DNA from: Actinomycetota bacterium
GTDB taxonomy: Bacteria; Actinomycetota; Actinomycetes; Actinomycetales; Angustibacteraceae
Length of the DNA stretch: 10,204 nt
NCBI GenBank assembly: GCA_014377795.1
Contig: JACMOY010000120.1
Span: forward strand, 1 to 10,204
Direction of reading: 5' to 3'
Numbering within the stretch: the stretch's first letter is position 1; every line of letters begins with the position of its first letter. This document shows, one piece after another, positions 1-6,606 of the stretch. Both the position numbers and the translations under genes were made by a program. The notes below the pieces were generated by a model that saw nothing but the letters and a program-made list of their open reading frames with translations, had not been told where the DNA came from and did not search any database.

Positions 1-33
1 GGCTCTCATGGACCAGTGCCCGCCCAGTCGAGA

Positions 34-492
34 TCACGGGGTGACACCCCGGGCGACGGCTGCGTCGAAGAGTGCCCGGGCCACCTGCTCGGCCTTCTCG
101 GCCGCGGCGGCACCGACTGGCCGGGCTTCGTAACGGTCCTGGTTCCGCGCACGGCGCAGGCGGTCGAAGGCATTCGCCGCCTTGTCGGCCGGCGGCTTGT
201 CGAGGACGGCGCGCAGGTAGCGGCCCAGCGCCTCGTGTTGTCCCAGCGCGTTGGCGGTGCGAAAGCCGTACGCCGCGAGCAGCGCCTCGCCGATGTCGTG
301 GGCCGCGTCGTAAGCGATGCCGTACGTCACCGCGACGCTGGTGAGCAGCGGCAGCTGCCCGAGCCGCTCCTCGGCCTGCTGCATGAAGGACGCGGCGCGA
401 GAGAGGTCGACCGGCACGGCGTCGAGCCGTCGTGCTTCGACCAGCGCGAGCACCGTCGCCTGCTGGACCCTGGTCAGCCCAGAGATCGCCAC
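34..492 (-). CDS. HEPN-like protein, putative toxin partner of the adjacent nucleotidyltransferase
   Basis: A 152-residue, Ala/Leu/Arg-rich, all-helical protein with no signal peptide or membrane segment, so probably cytoplasmic. It resembles actinobacterial SAV_6107-type HEPN proteins: a central helix with YDAAHDIGEALLAAYGFR (about residues 61-78), then a late helix carrying RRARNQDRYEA (113-123). HEPN RNase toxins normally carry R-x4-6-H here; this protein has R116-N117 and Y121, so the His position holds Tyr. The reading frame stays open upstream to 627, but I chose GTG at 492 because GGGGGAG (498-504) lies 5 bases before it and the homologous-looking part begins there. It then overlaps the 3' end of the nucleotidyltransferase gene by 19 bases, which suggests translational coupling. 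Pairing with a GSx10DxD nucleotidyltransferase fits HEPN/MNT toxin-antitoxin organisation. Toxicity and RNase activity are inference; the family assignment is from remembered motifs. Confidence 0.72.
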   Translation of the reverse strand: MAISGLTRVQQATVLALVEARRLDAVPVDLSRAASFMQQAEERLGQLPLLTSVAVTYGIAYDAAHDIGEALLAAYGFRTANALGQHEALGRYLRAVLDKPPADKAANAFDRLRRARNQDRYEARPVGAAAAEKAEQVARALFDAAVARGVTP

Positions 493-1067
493 GGCGACTC
501 CCCCATCACCGGGACGGTCGCGCCGGAGCGCACGGTGTCCAGGAACCCTGACTCTGCCCTGAGCTCCTCCGCGCTGAGGATCGTCGGGTTGACCGGACGG
601 TGGACGGCAGCCTCGACGCGCGTGCACGCCTCGTAGACCGCGTCGACATCGGGCGTGCCGACGACCATGACGTCGATGTCGTGCGGAGAGGTACCGTCGA
701 CACCCCGCAGCCGGGCGGCGAAGGAGCCGTACAGGAACGCCGACTCGATCCCGTCGATGCGCCCGAGCTCCTCAGCCAGCAAGACCAACGGACCGGTGAC
801 GACGGTGAGGATCTCCCGCAAGGGGGCGGCGAGCGGGCTGTCCGGGTTGCCGCGGATGAGCCGCGTACGACCCACCCGGCGCTCGGCCAGGATGCCCGCG
901 TCGATCAGGCGTGCGACTTCTCGGTGCGCCGTCGGGTAGGCCAGGTCGGCGCGCTCGGCCACGTCGGTGAGGCTGAGCTCGTCACCAGCGAGCAGAAGGA
1001 CTGAAAGGAGGCGCGCCTGGCCGTCTGACCGGAAGATCGGCGCGAGGAGAGGCGCACTCGTTCTCAT
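474..1067 (-). CDS. Winged-HTH/minimal nucleotidyltransferase fusion, putative antitoxin and autoregulator
   Basis: A 197-residue two-domain protein. Residues about 15-75 form an ArsR/MarR-like winged helix: SLTDVAERADLAYPTAHREV is the helix-turn-helix and ERRVGRTRLI the wing. Residues about 95-175 are a polymerase-beta-type minimal nucleotidyltransferase: G114-S115 begins the nucleotide-binding loop and D130-I-D132 gives the two metal-binding Asp residues. The strand where a third acidic residue is expected reads RPVNPTIL, placing N160 there. In MNT/HEPN pairs the nucleotidyltransferase neutralises the HEPN toxin, in a studied case by AMPylating a Tyr near the HEPN motif. The fused DNA-binding domain suggests it also represses its own promoter. 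The ATG at 1067 lies 7 bases after a good -10 box, so the message is probably leaderless. It is transcribed away from ychF's end and translated just before the HEPN gene. The domain calls are firm; the antitoxin role is inferred. Confidence 0.82.
   Translation of the reverse strand: MRTSAPLLAPIFRSDGQARLLSVLLLAGDELSLTDVAERADLAYPTAHREVARLIDAGILAERRVGRTRLIRGNPDSPLAAPLREILTVVTGPLVLLAEELGRIDGIESAFLYGSFAARLRGVDGTSPHDIDVMVVGTPDVDAVYEACTRVEAAVHRPVNPTILSAEELRAESGFLDTVRSGATVPVMGESPWRSLG
498..504 (-). promoter_or_regulatory. Ribosome binding site deciding the HEPN gene start
   Basis: GGGGGAG on the minus strand lies 5 bases before GTG at 492, inside the 3' end of the nucleotidyltransferase gene. It is the reason for preferring that GTG over the upstream in-frame ATG at 627, which would give an extra 45 Arg/Pro-rich residues read out of frame through the nucleotidyltransferase gene. 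Confidence 0.6.
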
Positions 1068-1074
1068 TTAGCTG

Positions 1075-1103
1075 AGGATATTGTCCAGTACACGGATGGT
1101 CAA
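1075..1103 (-). promoter_or_regulatory. Promoter of the wHTH-nucleotidyltransferase/HEPN operon, probably leaderless
   Basis: On the minus strand TTGACC (1098-1103) and TATCCT (1075-1080) are separated by exactly 17 bases, a near-consensus sigma70-type arrangement. The -10 is followed by 7 bases and then the ATG at 1067, so transcription should begin at or next to the start codon; no Shine-Dalgarno exists in those 7 bases. The spacer contains an imperfect inverted repeat, TGTaCtGgACA (1082-1092), which could be an operator for the encoded winged-helix protein. The stretch from about 1061 to 1103 is visibly more AT-rich than its surroundings. Confidence 0.7.
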
Positions 1104-1139
1104 GGCTTCGCGCGGGACGTTGACCTGCGCCGCGACGGC

Positions 1140-2219
1140 TCACACGTTGAAGCGGAACTCCACGACGTCACCGTCGGCCATCACGTAGTCCTTGCCCTCG
1201 ATGCGCACCTTGCCCTTGGCCTTGGCCTCGGCCATCGACCCGGTGGCCACGAGGTCGTCGAACGAGACCACCTCGGCCTTGATGAAGCCGCGCTGGAAGT
1301 CGGTGTGGATCACGCCGGCAGCCTGCGGCGCGGTGGCGCCCTGGCGGATCGTCCAGGCCCGCGTCTCCTTCGGCCCCGCGGTCAGGTAGGTCTGCAGGCC
1401 GAGCGTGGCGAAGCCGACGCGGGCCAGCTGGTCGAGACCGGACTCGTCCTGGCCGATGCTGGCCAGCAGCTCGGCCGCCTCGGCGGGCTCGAGCTCGGTC
1501 AGCTCGGCCTCGACCTTGGCGTCCAGGAAGATCGCCTCGGACGGGGCGACCAGGTCGCGCAGCCGGGTCTTGGGCTCGTCGTCGCCCAGCCCGTCCTCGT
1601 CGACGTTGAAGACGTAGATGAACGGCTTGGTGGTCATCAGCCCCAGGGTGCGCAAGGCCGCCGGGTCGATGTCGCCGCCACCGGCGAACAACGTCGTCCC
1701 CTGCTCTAGGATCGCCTGCGCCGCAACGGCCGCAGCAAGAATCGACCCGTCCGTCTTCTTGCCCTTGACCTCCTTCTCGAGCCGCGGAACAGCCTTCTCC
1801 AGGGTCTGCAGGTCGGCCAGGATCAGCTCGGTGTTGATGGTCTCGATGTCGGACGACGGGTCGACCTTGCCGTCGACGTGCACGACGTCGGGGTCGGCGA
1901 ACGCCCGGGTCACCTGGCAGATGGCGTCCGCCCCGCGGATCGTGGCGAGGAACTTGTTGCCCAGGCCCTCACCCTCGCTGGCGCCCTTGACGATGCCGGC
2001 GATGTCGACGAACGAGACGGTCGCGGGCAGGATCCGCGCGCTGGCGTGGATCGCGGCGAGCTTCGCCAGCCGCTCGTCGGGCAGCGCGACGACGCCGATG
2101 TTCGGCTCGATCGTCGCGAACGGGTAGTTCGCCGCGAGCACGTCGTTCTTCGTGAGCGCGTTGAACAGGGTGGACTTGCCGACGTTGGGCAGCCCGACGA
2201 TTCCGATGGTGAGGGCCAC
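1140..2219 (-). CDS. ychF: Redox-regulated Obg-related ATPase YchF (OLA1 family)
   Basis: A 359-residue protein, close to the usual family length of about 360. The P-loop is G9LPNVGKS16, switch II/G3 is DIAG (72-75), and the G4 region is NVDE (205-208), the YchF-type NxxE replacing NKxD that goes with ATP rather than GTP preference. A coiled-coil insert spans roughly 128-175, and the C-terminal TGS-like domain (about 275-358) ends VMADGDVVEFRFNV. YchF binds ribosomes and has been linked to stress and redox responses in other bacteria. The GTG start at 2219 gives the canonical N-terminus MALTIGIVGLPNVGKST. No clear Shine-Dalgarno precedes it. It follows the methyltransferase stop by 11 bases and is probably cotranscribed, although TAGGCT (2229-2234), which contains that stop codon, could act as an internal -10 box. 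Confidence 0.97.
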   Translation of the reverse strand: MALTIGIVGLPNVGKSTLFNALTKNDVLAANYPFATIEPNIGVVALPDERLAKLAAIHASARILPATVSFVDIAGIVKGASEGEGLGNKFLATIRGADAICQVTRAFADPDVVHVDGKVDPSSDIETINTELILADLQTLEKAVPRLEKEVKGKKTDGSILAAAVAAQAILEQGTTLFAGGGDIDPAALRTLGLMTTKPFIYVFNVDEDGLGDDEPKTRLRDLVAPSEAIFLDAKVEAELTELEPAEAAELLASIGQDESGLDQLARVGFATLGLQTYLTAGPKETRAWTIRQGATAPQAAGVIHTDFQRGFIKAEVVSFDDLVATGSMAEAKAKGKVRIEGKDYVMADGDVVEFRFNV

Positions 2220-2231
2220 GGGGACAGGAGC

Positions 2232-2849
2232 CTACCGGCGGTGCACGCCCACCACGTAGTCGCTGCCTGCTGCCAGGGGTGCGCCGTCCCAGGTCGACCA
2301 CAGGTGCGCGGTCGTCAACCCCGCGGCCCGGCACCACCCGTCGTAGTCGACGACGCCCACCTGCCGATCGGCCGCGAACCCGGCGACGAGCAGGCCGCCC
2401 GGGCGCAGGGCGTCGGCCAGCGCAGCGACGACGTCGCCCTCGGTGCCCGGCGACAGGTAGACGATGACGTTGCCCGCCGCAGCCACCACGTCGTACGCCG
2501 CACGCGCGTCGAGCAGGCCGCCCAGCGCGGCCAGGTCGCCCTGGACCAGGTCGACGGCGAGCGCCTCGTCCGCCGCCTGCGAGCGGGCCTCGGCGAGCAT
2601 CGAGGGGTCGACGTCGACGCCAGTCACCTCGTGGCCGCGCCGGGCGAGCTCGAGCGCGACCCGGCCGGTGCCGCAGCCGGCGTCCAGCACCCGGCCGGCC
2701 CCACCGACGGCAACCTCGCGGAGCAACCGGTCGATCGTGCGCGCCTCGCCGTGGACGTCCACACCGTCCTGCGTGAGGTCGCGGAAGCGCTGCGCGTACT
2801 CGGGCCCGTGCGTGCCGCCCGTCTCGGCGAGCCAGCGGTTCTGCGACAT
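2232..2849 (-). CDS. Class I SAM-dependent methyltransferase
   Basis: A 205-residue single-domain methyltransferase of the Methyltransf_11/25 type. Motif I is V55LDAGCGTGR63, the acidic end of strand beta2 is VDVDPS (D79), motif II lies around VQGDLAAL (102-109), and YDVVAAAGNVIVYL (119-132) forms strand beta4 and its following helix. RPGGLLVAGF (149-158) is the usual post-motif III segment. The substrate cannot be read from the sequence; no small-molecule, RNA or protein specificity motif is evident. I prefer ATG at 2849 because TAGGGT lies 6 bases before it; the in-frame GTG at 2852, one codon upstream, is an alternative. It is divergent from rmuC across about 60 bases and lies directly upstream of ychF in the same direction, so the two probably share a transcript. 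Confidence 0.9.
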   Translation of the reverse strand: MSQNRWLAETGGTHGPEYAQRFRDLTQDGVDVHGEARTIDRLLREVAVGGAGRVLDAGCGTGRVALELARRGHEVTGVDVDPSMLAEARSQAADEALAVDLVQGDLAALGGLLDARAAYDVVAAAGNVIVYLSPGTEGDVVAALADALRPGGLLVAGFAADRQVGVVDYDGWCRAAGLTTAHLWSTWDGAPLAAGSDYVVGVHRR

Positions 2850-2855
2850 CACGGC

Positions 2856-2861
2856 ACCCTA
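2856..2861 (-). promoter_or_regulatory. Candidate leaderless -10 box of the methyltransferase-ychF unit
   Basis: TAGGGT on the minus strand is followed by 6 bases and the ATG at 2849. It matches the actinobacterial TAnnnT -10 and is the same hexamer found before xseA and xseB. No recognisable -35 element is seen upstream. The alternative reading is that its AGGG is a weak Shine-Dalgarno. Confidence 0.45.
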
Positions 2862-2910
2862 CGGCCGCGTCGCCGCACCGCTGTCGGTGGCGGGTGGCAG
2901 CCTCGCGGCC

Positions 2911-4071
2911 ATGGACCTGCTCACCGCTCTCGTCACCCTGGCCGTCGGCACCGTGCTGGGCGCCCTGGTGGCCGGCTGGGCCGTGCGCGCCCAGCTCGCC
3001 GTCGCCCACGCGGGCACCACGGCCGAACGAGACCTGCTGCGTGAGCGCGTCGTCGACCTCGAGGCGGCCGTCGGCACCGACCGCGAGGTCGCGGCGGTAC
3101 TCGGGCCGTTGCGCGACGGCCTGGTGCGGGTCGAGCGCCAGGTCGGCCAGCTCGAGCGCGACCGGGTCGACCAGTTCTCGCGGCTGGACGAGCAGCTGTC
3201 GGCGGTGGTGTCGTCCGGTGAGGCCCTGCGCCAGCAGACCGCCTCGCTCGCCGGCGCGCTGCGCTCGTCCAACGTGCGCGGCACGTGGGGCGAGGCCCAG
3301 CTGCGCCGGGTGGTCGAGTCAGCGGGTCTGCTCGCCCGCGTCGACTTCACCGAGCAACCCAGCGTCACCGGCCCGCTGGGCACCGTGCTGCGGCCCGACC
3401 TGGTCGTGCACCTGCCCGGTGGCAAGAACCTGGTCGTCGACGCGAAGGCACCGCTCACCGCGTTCCTGGACGCCGGCGCCGCCGACTCGCCTGAGCGCGA
3501 GCGCCTGCTGGGCCAGCACGCCAAGGCGCTGCGCGGTCACGTCGACGTGCTGGCCGGCCGCGAGTACTGGACGGCGTTCACCCCGACGCCCGAGATGGTC
3601 ATCTGCTTCGTGCCCGGCGACGCGATCCTCGCGGCCGCCCTGAACGCGGACCCCTCGCTGTACGAGCACGCCATGGACGCCCGGGTGGTGCTGGCCTCGC
3701 CCGCGACGCTGCTCGCCGTGCTGCGCACCTGCGCGTACGCCTGGCAGCAGGACGCGCTGGCCGGCAACGCCCGCGAGCTGTTCGAGGTGGGCCGCGAGCT
3801 GTACGGCCGGCTCGCGACGCTCGGCACGCACACCGCCAAGCTGGGCCGCACCCTGCAACGCTCGGTCGAGGACTACAACGCCATGGTGGGCACGCTCGAA
3901 CGACGGGTGCTGGTGACCGCGCGTCGGATGAACGACCTCGACCTCACCGGGACGGTGCTCGAGGCGCCCGAGCCGGTCGAGGTCACCCCGCGCAGCCTGA
4001 CCGCCGTCGAGCTGCTCGACGACCAGCTGCGGGACGAGCGACTGGGCGATGAACGTCGTGCAGCGGGCTAG
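2911..4071 (+). CDS. rmuC: RmuC family DNA recombination-limiting protein
   Basis: A 386-residue protein. Residues about 3-27 form an N-terminal membrane anchor ([20 protein letters not shown]), followed by a long coiled coil (about 35-118). The RmuC domain opens with [20 protein letters not shown] (121-140). The PD-(D/E)xK nuclease-like core is visible as RPDLVV (161-166) followed by VVDAKAPL (175-182), giving D163, D177 and K179. [17 protein letters not shown] and [19 protein letters not shown] are further family signatures. RmuC limits recombination at inverted repeats in E. coli; its exact biochemical activity is not settled. The ATG at 2911 places the membrane helix at the N-terminus; an in-frame GTG at 2887 would add eight residues. 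No strong Shine-Dalgarno is present. It is divergent from the methyltransferase, and its stop codon overlaps the stop of ispH. Confidence 0.95.
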   Translation: MDLLTALVTLAVGTVLGALVAGWAVRAQLAVAHAGTTAERDLLRERVVDLEAAVGTDREVAAVLGPLRDGLVRVERQVGQLERDRVDQFSRLDEQLSAVVSSGEALRQQTASLAGALRSSNVRGTWGEAQLRRVVESAGLLARVDFTEQPSVTGPLGTVLRPDLVVHLPGGKNLVVDAKAPLTAFLDAGAADSPERERLLGQHAKALRGHVDVLAGREYWTAFTPTPEMVICFVPGDAILAAALNADPSLYEHAMDARVVLASPATLLAVLRTCAYAWQQDALAGNARELFEVGRELYGRLATLGTHTAKLGRTLQRSVEDYNAMVGTLERRVLVTARRMNDLDLTGTVLEAPEPVEVTPRSLTAVELLDDQLRDERLGDERRAAG

Positions 4072-5048
4072 GTCGTCTGCGCCGCAGCGGCCTTGGCCGC
4101 CTTGAGGTCACGGCGCAGCTCCTTGGGCAGCGAGAACAGCAGGCTCTCCTCAGCCGAGACGACCTCCTCGACGTCGTCGTAGCCGCGCGCCGCGAGGTAG
4201 CCGAGCACGTCGCGGACGAGCACCTCGGGCACGCTCGCGCCGCTCGTGACGCCCACGGTGGTGACGCCGTCCAGCCAGGTGGGGTCGATCTCGTCGGCAT
4301 AGTCGATCAGGTGGCTGGCCCGGGCGCCGTGCTCGAGCGCGACCTCGACCAGCCGCACCGAGTTGGAGGAGTTGCGCGATCCGACGACCAGCACCAGGTC
4401 GGCCTGGGGGGCGATCTCCTTGACGGCCACCTGGCGGTTCTGGGTGGCGTAGCAGATGTCGTCGCTGGGCGGGTCCTGCAGCTGGGGGAACTTCACCCGC
4501 AGGCGGCGCACCGTCTCCATCGTCTCGTCGACCGACAGCGTCGTCTGCGAGAGCCAGACCACCCGGGCCGGGTCGCGCACCTCGATCTCGTCCACCGAGT
4601 TCGGCCCGTCGACCAGCTGGATGTGCTCGGGGGCCTCGCCCGCCGTGCCGACAACCTCCTCGTGGCCATCGTGGCCGATCAGCAGGATGTCGTAGTCCTC
4701 GTCGGCGAACCGGCGCGCCTCGTGGTGCACCTTGGTGACCAGCGGGCAGGTGGCGTCGATGGTCTTCAGCTGCAGCCGGGCCGCCTCTTCGTGCACGACC
4801 GGCGCCACACCGTGCGCCGACAGGACGACGGTGGCCCCGCGGGGCACCTCGTCGGTCTCCTCGACGAAGATCGCCCCGCGCTTCTCCAGGGTGGTGACCA
4901 CGTGCTTGTTGTGCACGATCTGCTTGCGCACATAGACCGGCGGCCCGTACAGCTCAAGAGCCTTCTCGACCGCGACGACCGCCCGGTCGACGCCGGCGCA
5001 GTATCCGCGCGGTGCGGCCAGCAGGACCCGCTTGCTCGATTCGCTCAC
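4068..5048 (-). CDS. ispH: 4-hydroxy-3-methylbut-2-enyl diphosphate reductase (IspH/LytB)
   Basis: A 326-residue enzyme of the last step of the MEP isoprenoid pathway. It reductively dehydrates HMBPP to IPP and DMAPP on a 4Fe-4S cluster. All three cluster cysteines are present: C17 (GYCAGV), C101 (DATCPLV) and C199 ([11 protein letters not shown]). Substrate-binding residues are also intact: H46 (VHNKH), H79 (SAHGV), H129 and the proton-donor E131 ([11 protein letters not shown]), T170 (QTTLS), and S227/S228/N229 (RNSSNS). The GTG start at 5048 gives [20 protein letters not shown]; the frame is open far upstream, but that part is antisense to xseA. A TACCAT hexamer lies 6 bases before GTG with no Shine-Dalgarno. 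It is divergent from xseA by 60 bases and convergent with rmuC. Confidence 0.98.
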   Translation of the reverse strand: MSESSKRVLLAAPRGYCAGVDRAVVAVEKALELYGPPVYVRKQIVHNKHVVTTLEKRGAIFVEETDEVPRGATVVLSAHGVAPVVHEEAARLQLKTIDATCPLVTKVHHEARRFADEDYDILLIGHDGHEEVVGTAGEAPEHIQLVDGPNSVDEIEVRDPARVVWLSQTTLSVDETMETVRRLRVKFPQLQDPPSDDICYATQNRQVAVKEIAPQADLVLVVGSRNSSNSVRLVEVALEHGARASHLIDYADEIDPTWLDGVTTVGVTSGASVPEVLVRDVLGYLAARGYDDVEEVVSAEESLLFSLPKELRRDLKAAKAAAAQTT

Positions 5049-5059
5049 CCCACCATGGT
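5043..5059. repeat. 17-bp start-site block, copy 1 (ispH)
   Basis: On the minus strand ACCATGGTGGGGTGAGC is identical to 7209-7225. It contains the 8-bp palindrome ACCATGGT, the spacer GGGG, the GTG start and the Ser codon AGC. Both copies have the same register relative to a gene start. Confidence 0.85.
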
Positions 5060-5060
5060 A
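5055..5060 (-). promoter_or_regulatory. Candidate leaderless -10 box of ispH
   Basis: TACCAT on the minus strand is followed by GGTGGG and the GTG start at 5048. It fits TAnnnT with a 6-base gap, so transcription would start at or beside the start codon. No convincing -35 element is visible. The same block, differing in the first hexamer base, precedes the DUF4245 gene. Confidence 0.45.
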
Positions 5061-5072
5061 GGCGCGAGCCGT

Positions 5073-5086
5073 CCGCCGACCGGCGG
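5073..5086. promoter_or_regulatory. Inverted repeat between the divergent ispH and xseA promoters
   Basis: CCGCCG-AC-CGGCGG is a perfect 6-base inverted repeat with a 2-base centre. It lies 12 bases from the ispH -10 candidate and 9 bases from the xseA one. Its position would suit a shared operator or activator site. In DNA this GC-rich, a short GC palindrome can also arise by chance, so the regulatory reading is weak. Confidence 0.3.
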
Positions 5087-5095
5087 CGCGCTGCG

Positions 5096-5101
5096 TAGGG
5101 T
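5096..5101 (+). promoter_or_regulatory. Candidate leaderless -10 box of xseA
   Basis: TAGGGT is followed by 7 bases (GAGACGG) and the ATG at 5109. No clear -35 element is present. AGGG at 8 bases from ATG could alternatively be a weak Shine-Dalgarno. Confidence 0.45.
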
Positions 5102-5108
5102 GAGACGG

Positions 5109-6359
5109 ATGAGCGACGCCGGCCCACCCACCCGCCGCCACCCGCTCCCCGAGCGCGCTCTCGACACCACCGCCGAGCAGCCCTGGCCGGTGCGCCTGCT
5201 GAGCACCAAGATGGCCCAGTACGTCGCCCGGATGCCGCCGGTGTGGGTGGAGGGCCAGGTGGTCCAGCTGGTCCGCCGGCCCGGCACCTCCACGGCCTAC
5301 CTCACCCTGCGCGACGCGGACGTCGACTTCTCGCTGTCGGTCACCGCCACCACCCGGGTGCTCGCCGCCGTCGGCGCCGAGCTCGCCGACGGAGCCCGCG
5401 TCGTCGTGCACGCGCGGCCGACGTTCTGGGAGAAGCGCGGCACCCTGCAACTCGTCGCGGACGAGATCCGCCCGGTCGGCGTCGGCGAGCTGCTCGCGCG
5501 CATCGAGCACCTCAAGCGGCTGCTCGCCAGCGAGGGTCTGTTCGACCCGCGACGCAAGCGGGCCCTGCCCTTCCTGCCGCGCACCGTGGGCCTGGTCTGC
5601 GGGCGGGCCAGCGCCGCTGAGCGCGACGTCGTCGAGAACGCCCGGCGCCGCTGGCCGGCGGTGCGGTTCGCCATCCGCGAGGTCGCCGTCCAGGGCCCGC
5701 ACGCCGTGACCCAGGTCGTCGGGGCGCTGCGCGAGCTGGACGCCGACCGCGAGGTCGACGTCATCGTCATCGCCCGCGGCGGCGGGTCACTCGAGGACCT
5801 GCTGGCGTTCAGCAACGAGACGCTGCTGCGCGCCGTCGCGGCCGCCGTCACCCCCGTCGTCAGCGCCATCGGCCACGACGTCGACACCCCGCTGCTCGAC
5901 CTGGTGGCCGACGTCAGGGCCTCGACACCCACCGACGCGGCCACCTGCGTCGTACCGGACGTCGAGGACGAGCTGGCCGGCCTCGAGCGATCGCGGGAGC
6001 GGCTGCGTCGCGCGGTCACGCACCGGGTCGAGCGCGAGCAGTCGGCCCTGGCCGCCCTGCGCAGCCGGCCGGTGCTGGCCGACCCGCACACCGTCGTCGA
6101 CCTGCGCTGGCGCGAGGTGCAGGCCGCGATCACGCAGGCCCGACGCTCGGTCGGCGCCCGCCTCGACCGGGCTGCCGACGAGGTGCGGCACCTGGCCGGC
6201 ACGGTGCGCGCCCTGTCGCCCGCAGCGACCCTCGAGCGCGGCTACGCCGTCGTGCAGCGAGCCGACCGGGCCGTCGTCCGCTCCCCCGACGACGTGGCCA
6301 CCGGCGAGCGCCTGCGGGTGCGGGTGGCCCGCGGCGAGCTCGTCGTCGAGGCGCGCTGA
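5109..6359 (+). CDS. xseA: Exodeoxyribonuclease VII large subunit
   Basis: A 416-residue catalytic subunit of exonuclease VII, which with XseB degrades single-stranded DNA from both ends to oligonucleotides. The N-terminal OB-fold DNA-binding domain spans about 25-120 ([30 protein letters not shown]). The catalytic domain follows, with [16 protein letters not shown] (159-174), the glycine-rich RGGGSLEDL (223-231), NE (236-237), [20 protein letters not shown] (254-273) and PTDAA. A helical region (about 283-370) leads to the C-terminal LERGYAVV (375-382), typical of the family. Length is near the actinobacterial norm. ATG at 5109 is the only start consistent with the family N-terminus and with the divergent ispH. 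xseB begins 31 bases after its stop. Confidence 0.97.
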   Translation: MSDAGPPTRRHPLPERALDTTAEQPWPVRLLSTKMAQYVARMPPVWVEGQVVQLVRRPGTSTAYLTLRDADVDFSLSVTATTRVLAAVGAELADGARVVVHARPTFWEKRGTLQLVADEIRPVGVGELLARIEHLKRLLASEGLFDPRRKRALPFLPRTVGLVCGRASAAERDVVENARRRWPAVRFAIREVAVQGPHAVTQVVGALRELDADREVDVIVIARGGGSLEDLLAFSNETLLRAVAAAVTPVVSAIGHDVDTPLLDLVADVRASTPTDAATCVVPDVEDELAGLERSRERLRRAVTHRVEREQSALAALRSRPVLADPHTVVDLRWREVQAAITQARRSVGARLDRAADEVRHLAGTVRALSPAATLERGYAVVQRADRAVVRSPDDVATGERLRVRVARGELVVEAR

Positions 6360-6377
6360 GCCCCGCGCCCCAGTCGG

Positions 6378-6383
6378 TAGGGT
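6378..6383 (+). promoter_or_regulatory. Candidate internal -10 box of xseB
   Basis: TAGGGT in the xseA-xseB gap is followed by 7 bases and the GTG at 6391. It could give the small subunit its own leaderless transcript in addition to readthrough from xseA. The position repeats that of the xseA hexamer exactly. Confidence 0.4.
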
Positions 6384-6390
6384 CGCGGGC

Positions 6391-6606
6391 GTGGCGAGCG
6401 AGCAGAGCACGACCGGCCTGAGCTACGAGCAGGCGCGCGACGAGCTGGCCGACGTGGTCCGCCGGCTCGAGGCCGGGGGCACCAGCCTCGAGGACTCGCT
6501 GGCGCTGTGGGGGCGCGGCGAGGCGCTCGCCGCGCGCTGCCAGACCTGGCTCGACGGCGCTCGCGAGCGCCTGGACGCCGCGCGGCCAGCAGCCGACCCG
6601 GGCTAA
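6391..6606 (+). CDS. xseB: Exodeoxyribonuclease VII small subunit
   Basis: A 71-residue helical protein matching the XseB family in length and sequence: SYEQARDELADVVRRLEAGG (11-30) followed by TSLEDSLALWGRGEALAARCQTWL, the typical SLE-x-SL-x-L-x-x-GEAL-x-x-C pattern. Several copies bind along the XseA stalk to form active exonuclease VII. GTG at 6391 gives the whole family domain and no other start is available. It lies 31 bases downstream of xseA, which fits coexpression. Its TAA stop overlaps the TAG stop of the convergent DUF4245 gene. Confidence 0.95.
   Translation: MASEQSTTGLSYEQARDELADVVRRLEAGGTSLEDSLALWGRGEALAARCQTWLDGARERLDAARPAADPG

Noticed and set aside
1..33. Left edge beyond the HEPN stop codon
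   Set aside because: Thirty-three bases with no terminator, repeat or start site that can be supported.
493..627. N-terminal extension of the HEPN-like protein to ATG 627
   Set aside because: The extra 45 residues are Arg/Pro/Gly-rich and are read out of frame through the nucleotidyltransferase gene. The Shine-Dalgarno favours GTG 492.
16..636. Plus-strand frame antisense to the HEPN gene
   Set aside because: No domain, start signal or plausible composition; it is the mirror of a better-supported minus-strand gene.
1104..1139. Possible terminator after ychF
   Set aside because: Only a short GCCG-TCG-CGGC stem is found and no T-run follows on the minus strand, so an intrinsic terminator is not supported. 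Readthrough into the wHTH-nucleotidyltransferase operon is possible.
1878..3044. Long plus-strand open frame of 388 codons antisense to ychF and the methyltransferase
   Set aside because: It is rich in Arg, Gly, Pro and His with no domain, and runs opposite two clear genes. In very GC-rich DNA such frames stay open because stop codons are rare.
4311..5108. Upstream extension of the xseA frame antisense to ispH
   Set aside because: The family N-terminus begins at ATG 5109. The extra 266 residues are low-complexity and lie opposite a gene with all catalytic residues intact.
5049..5702. Upstream extension of the ispH frame antisense to xseA
   Set aside because: IspH starts conventionally at GTG 5048, and the extension has no resemblance to a protein domain.
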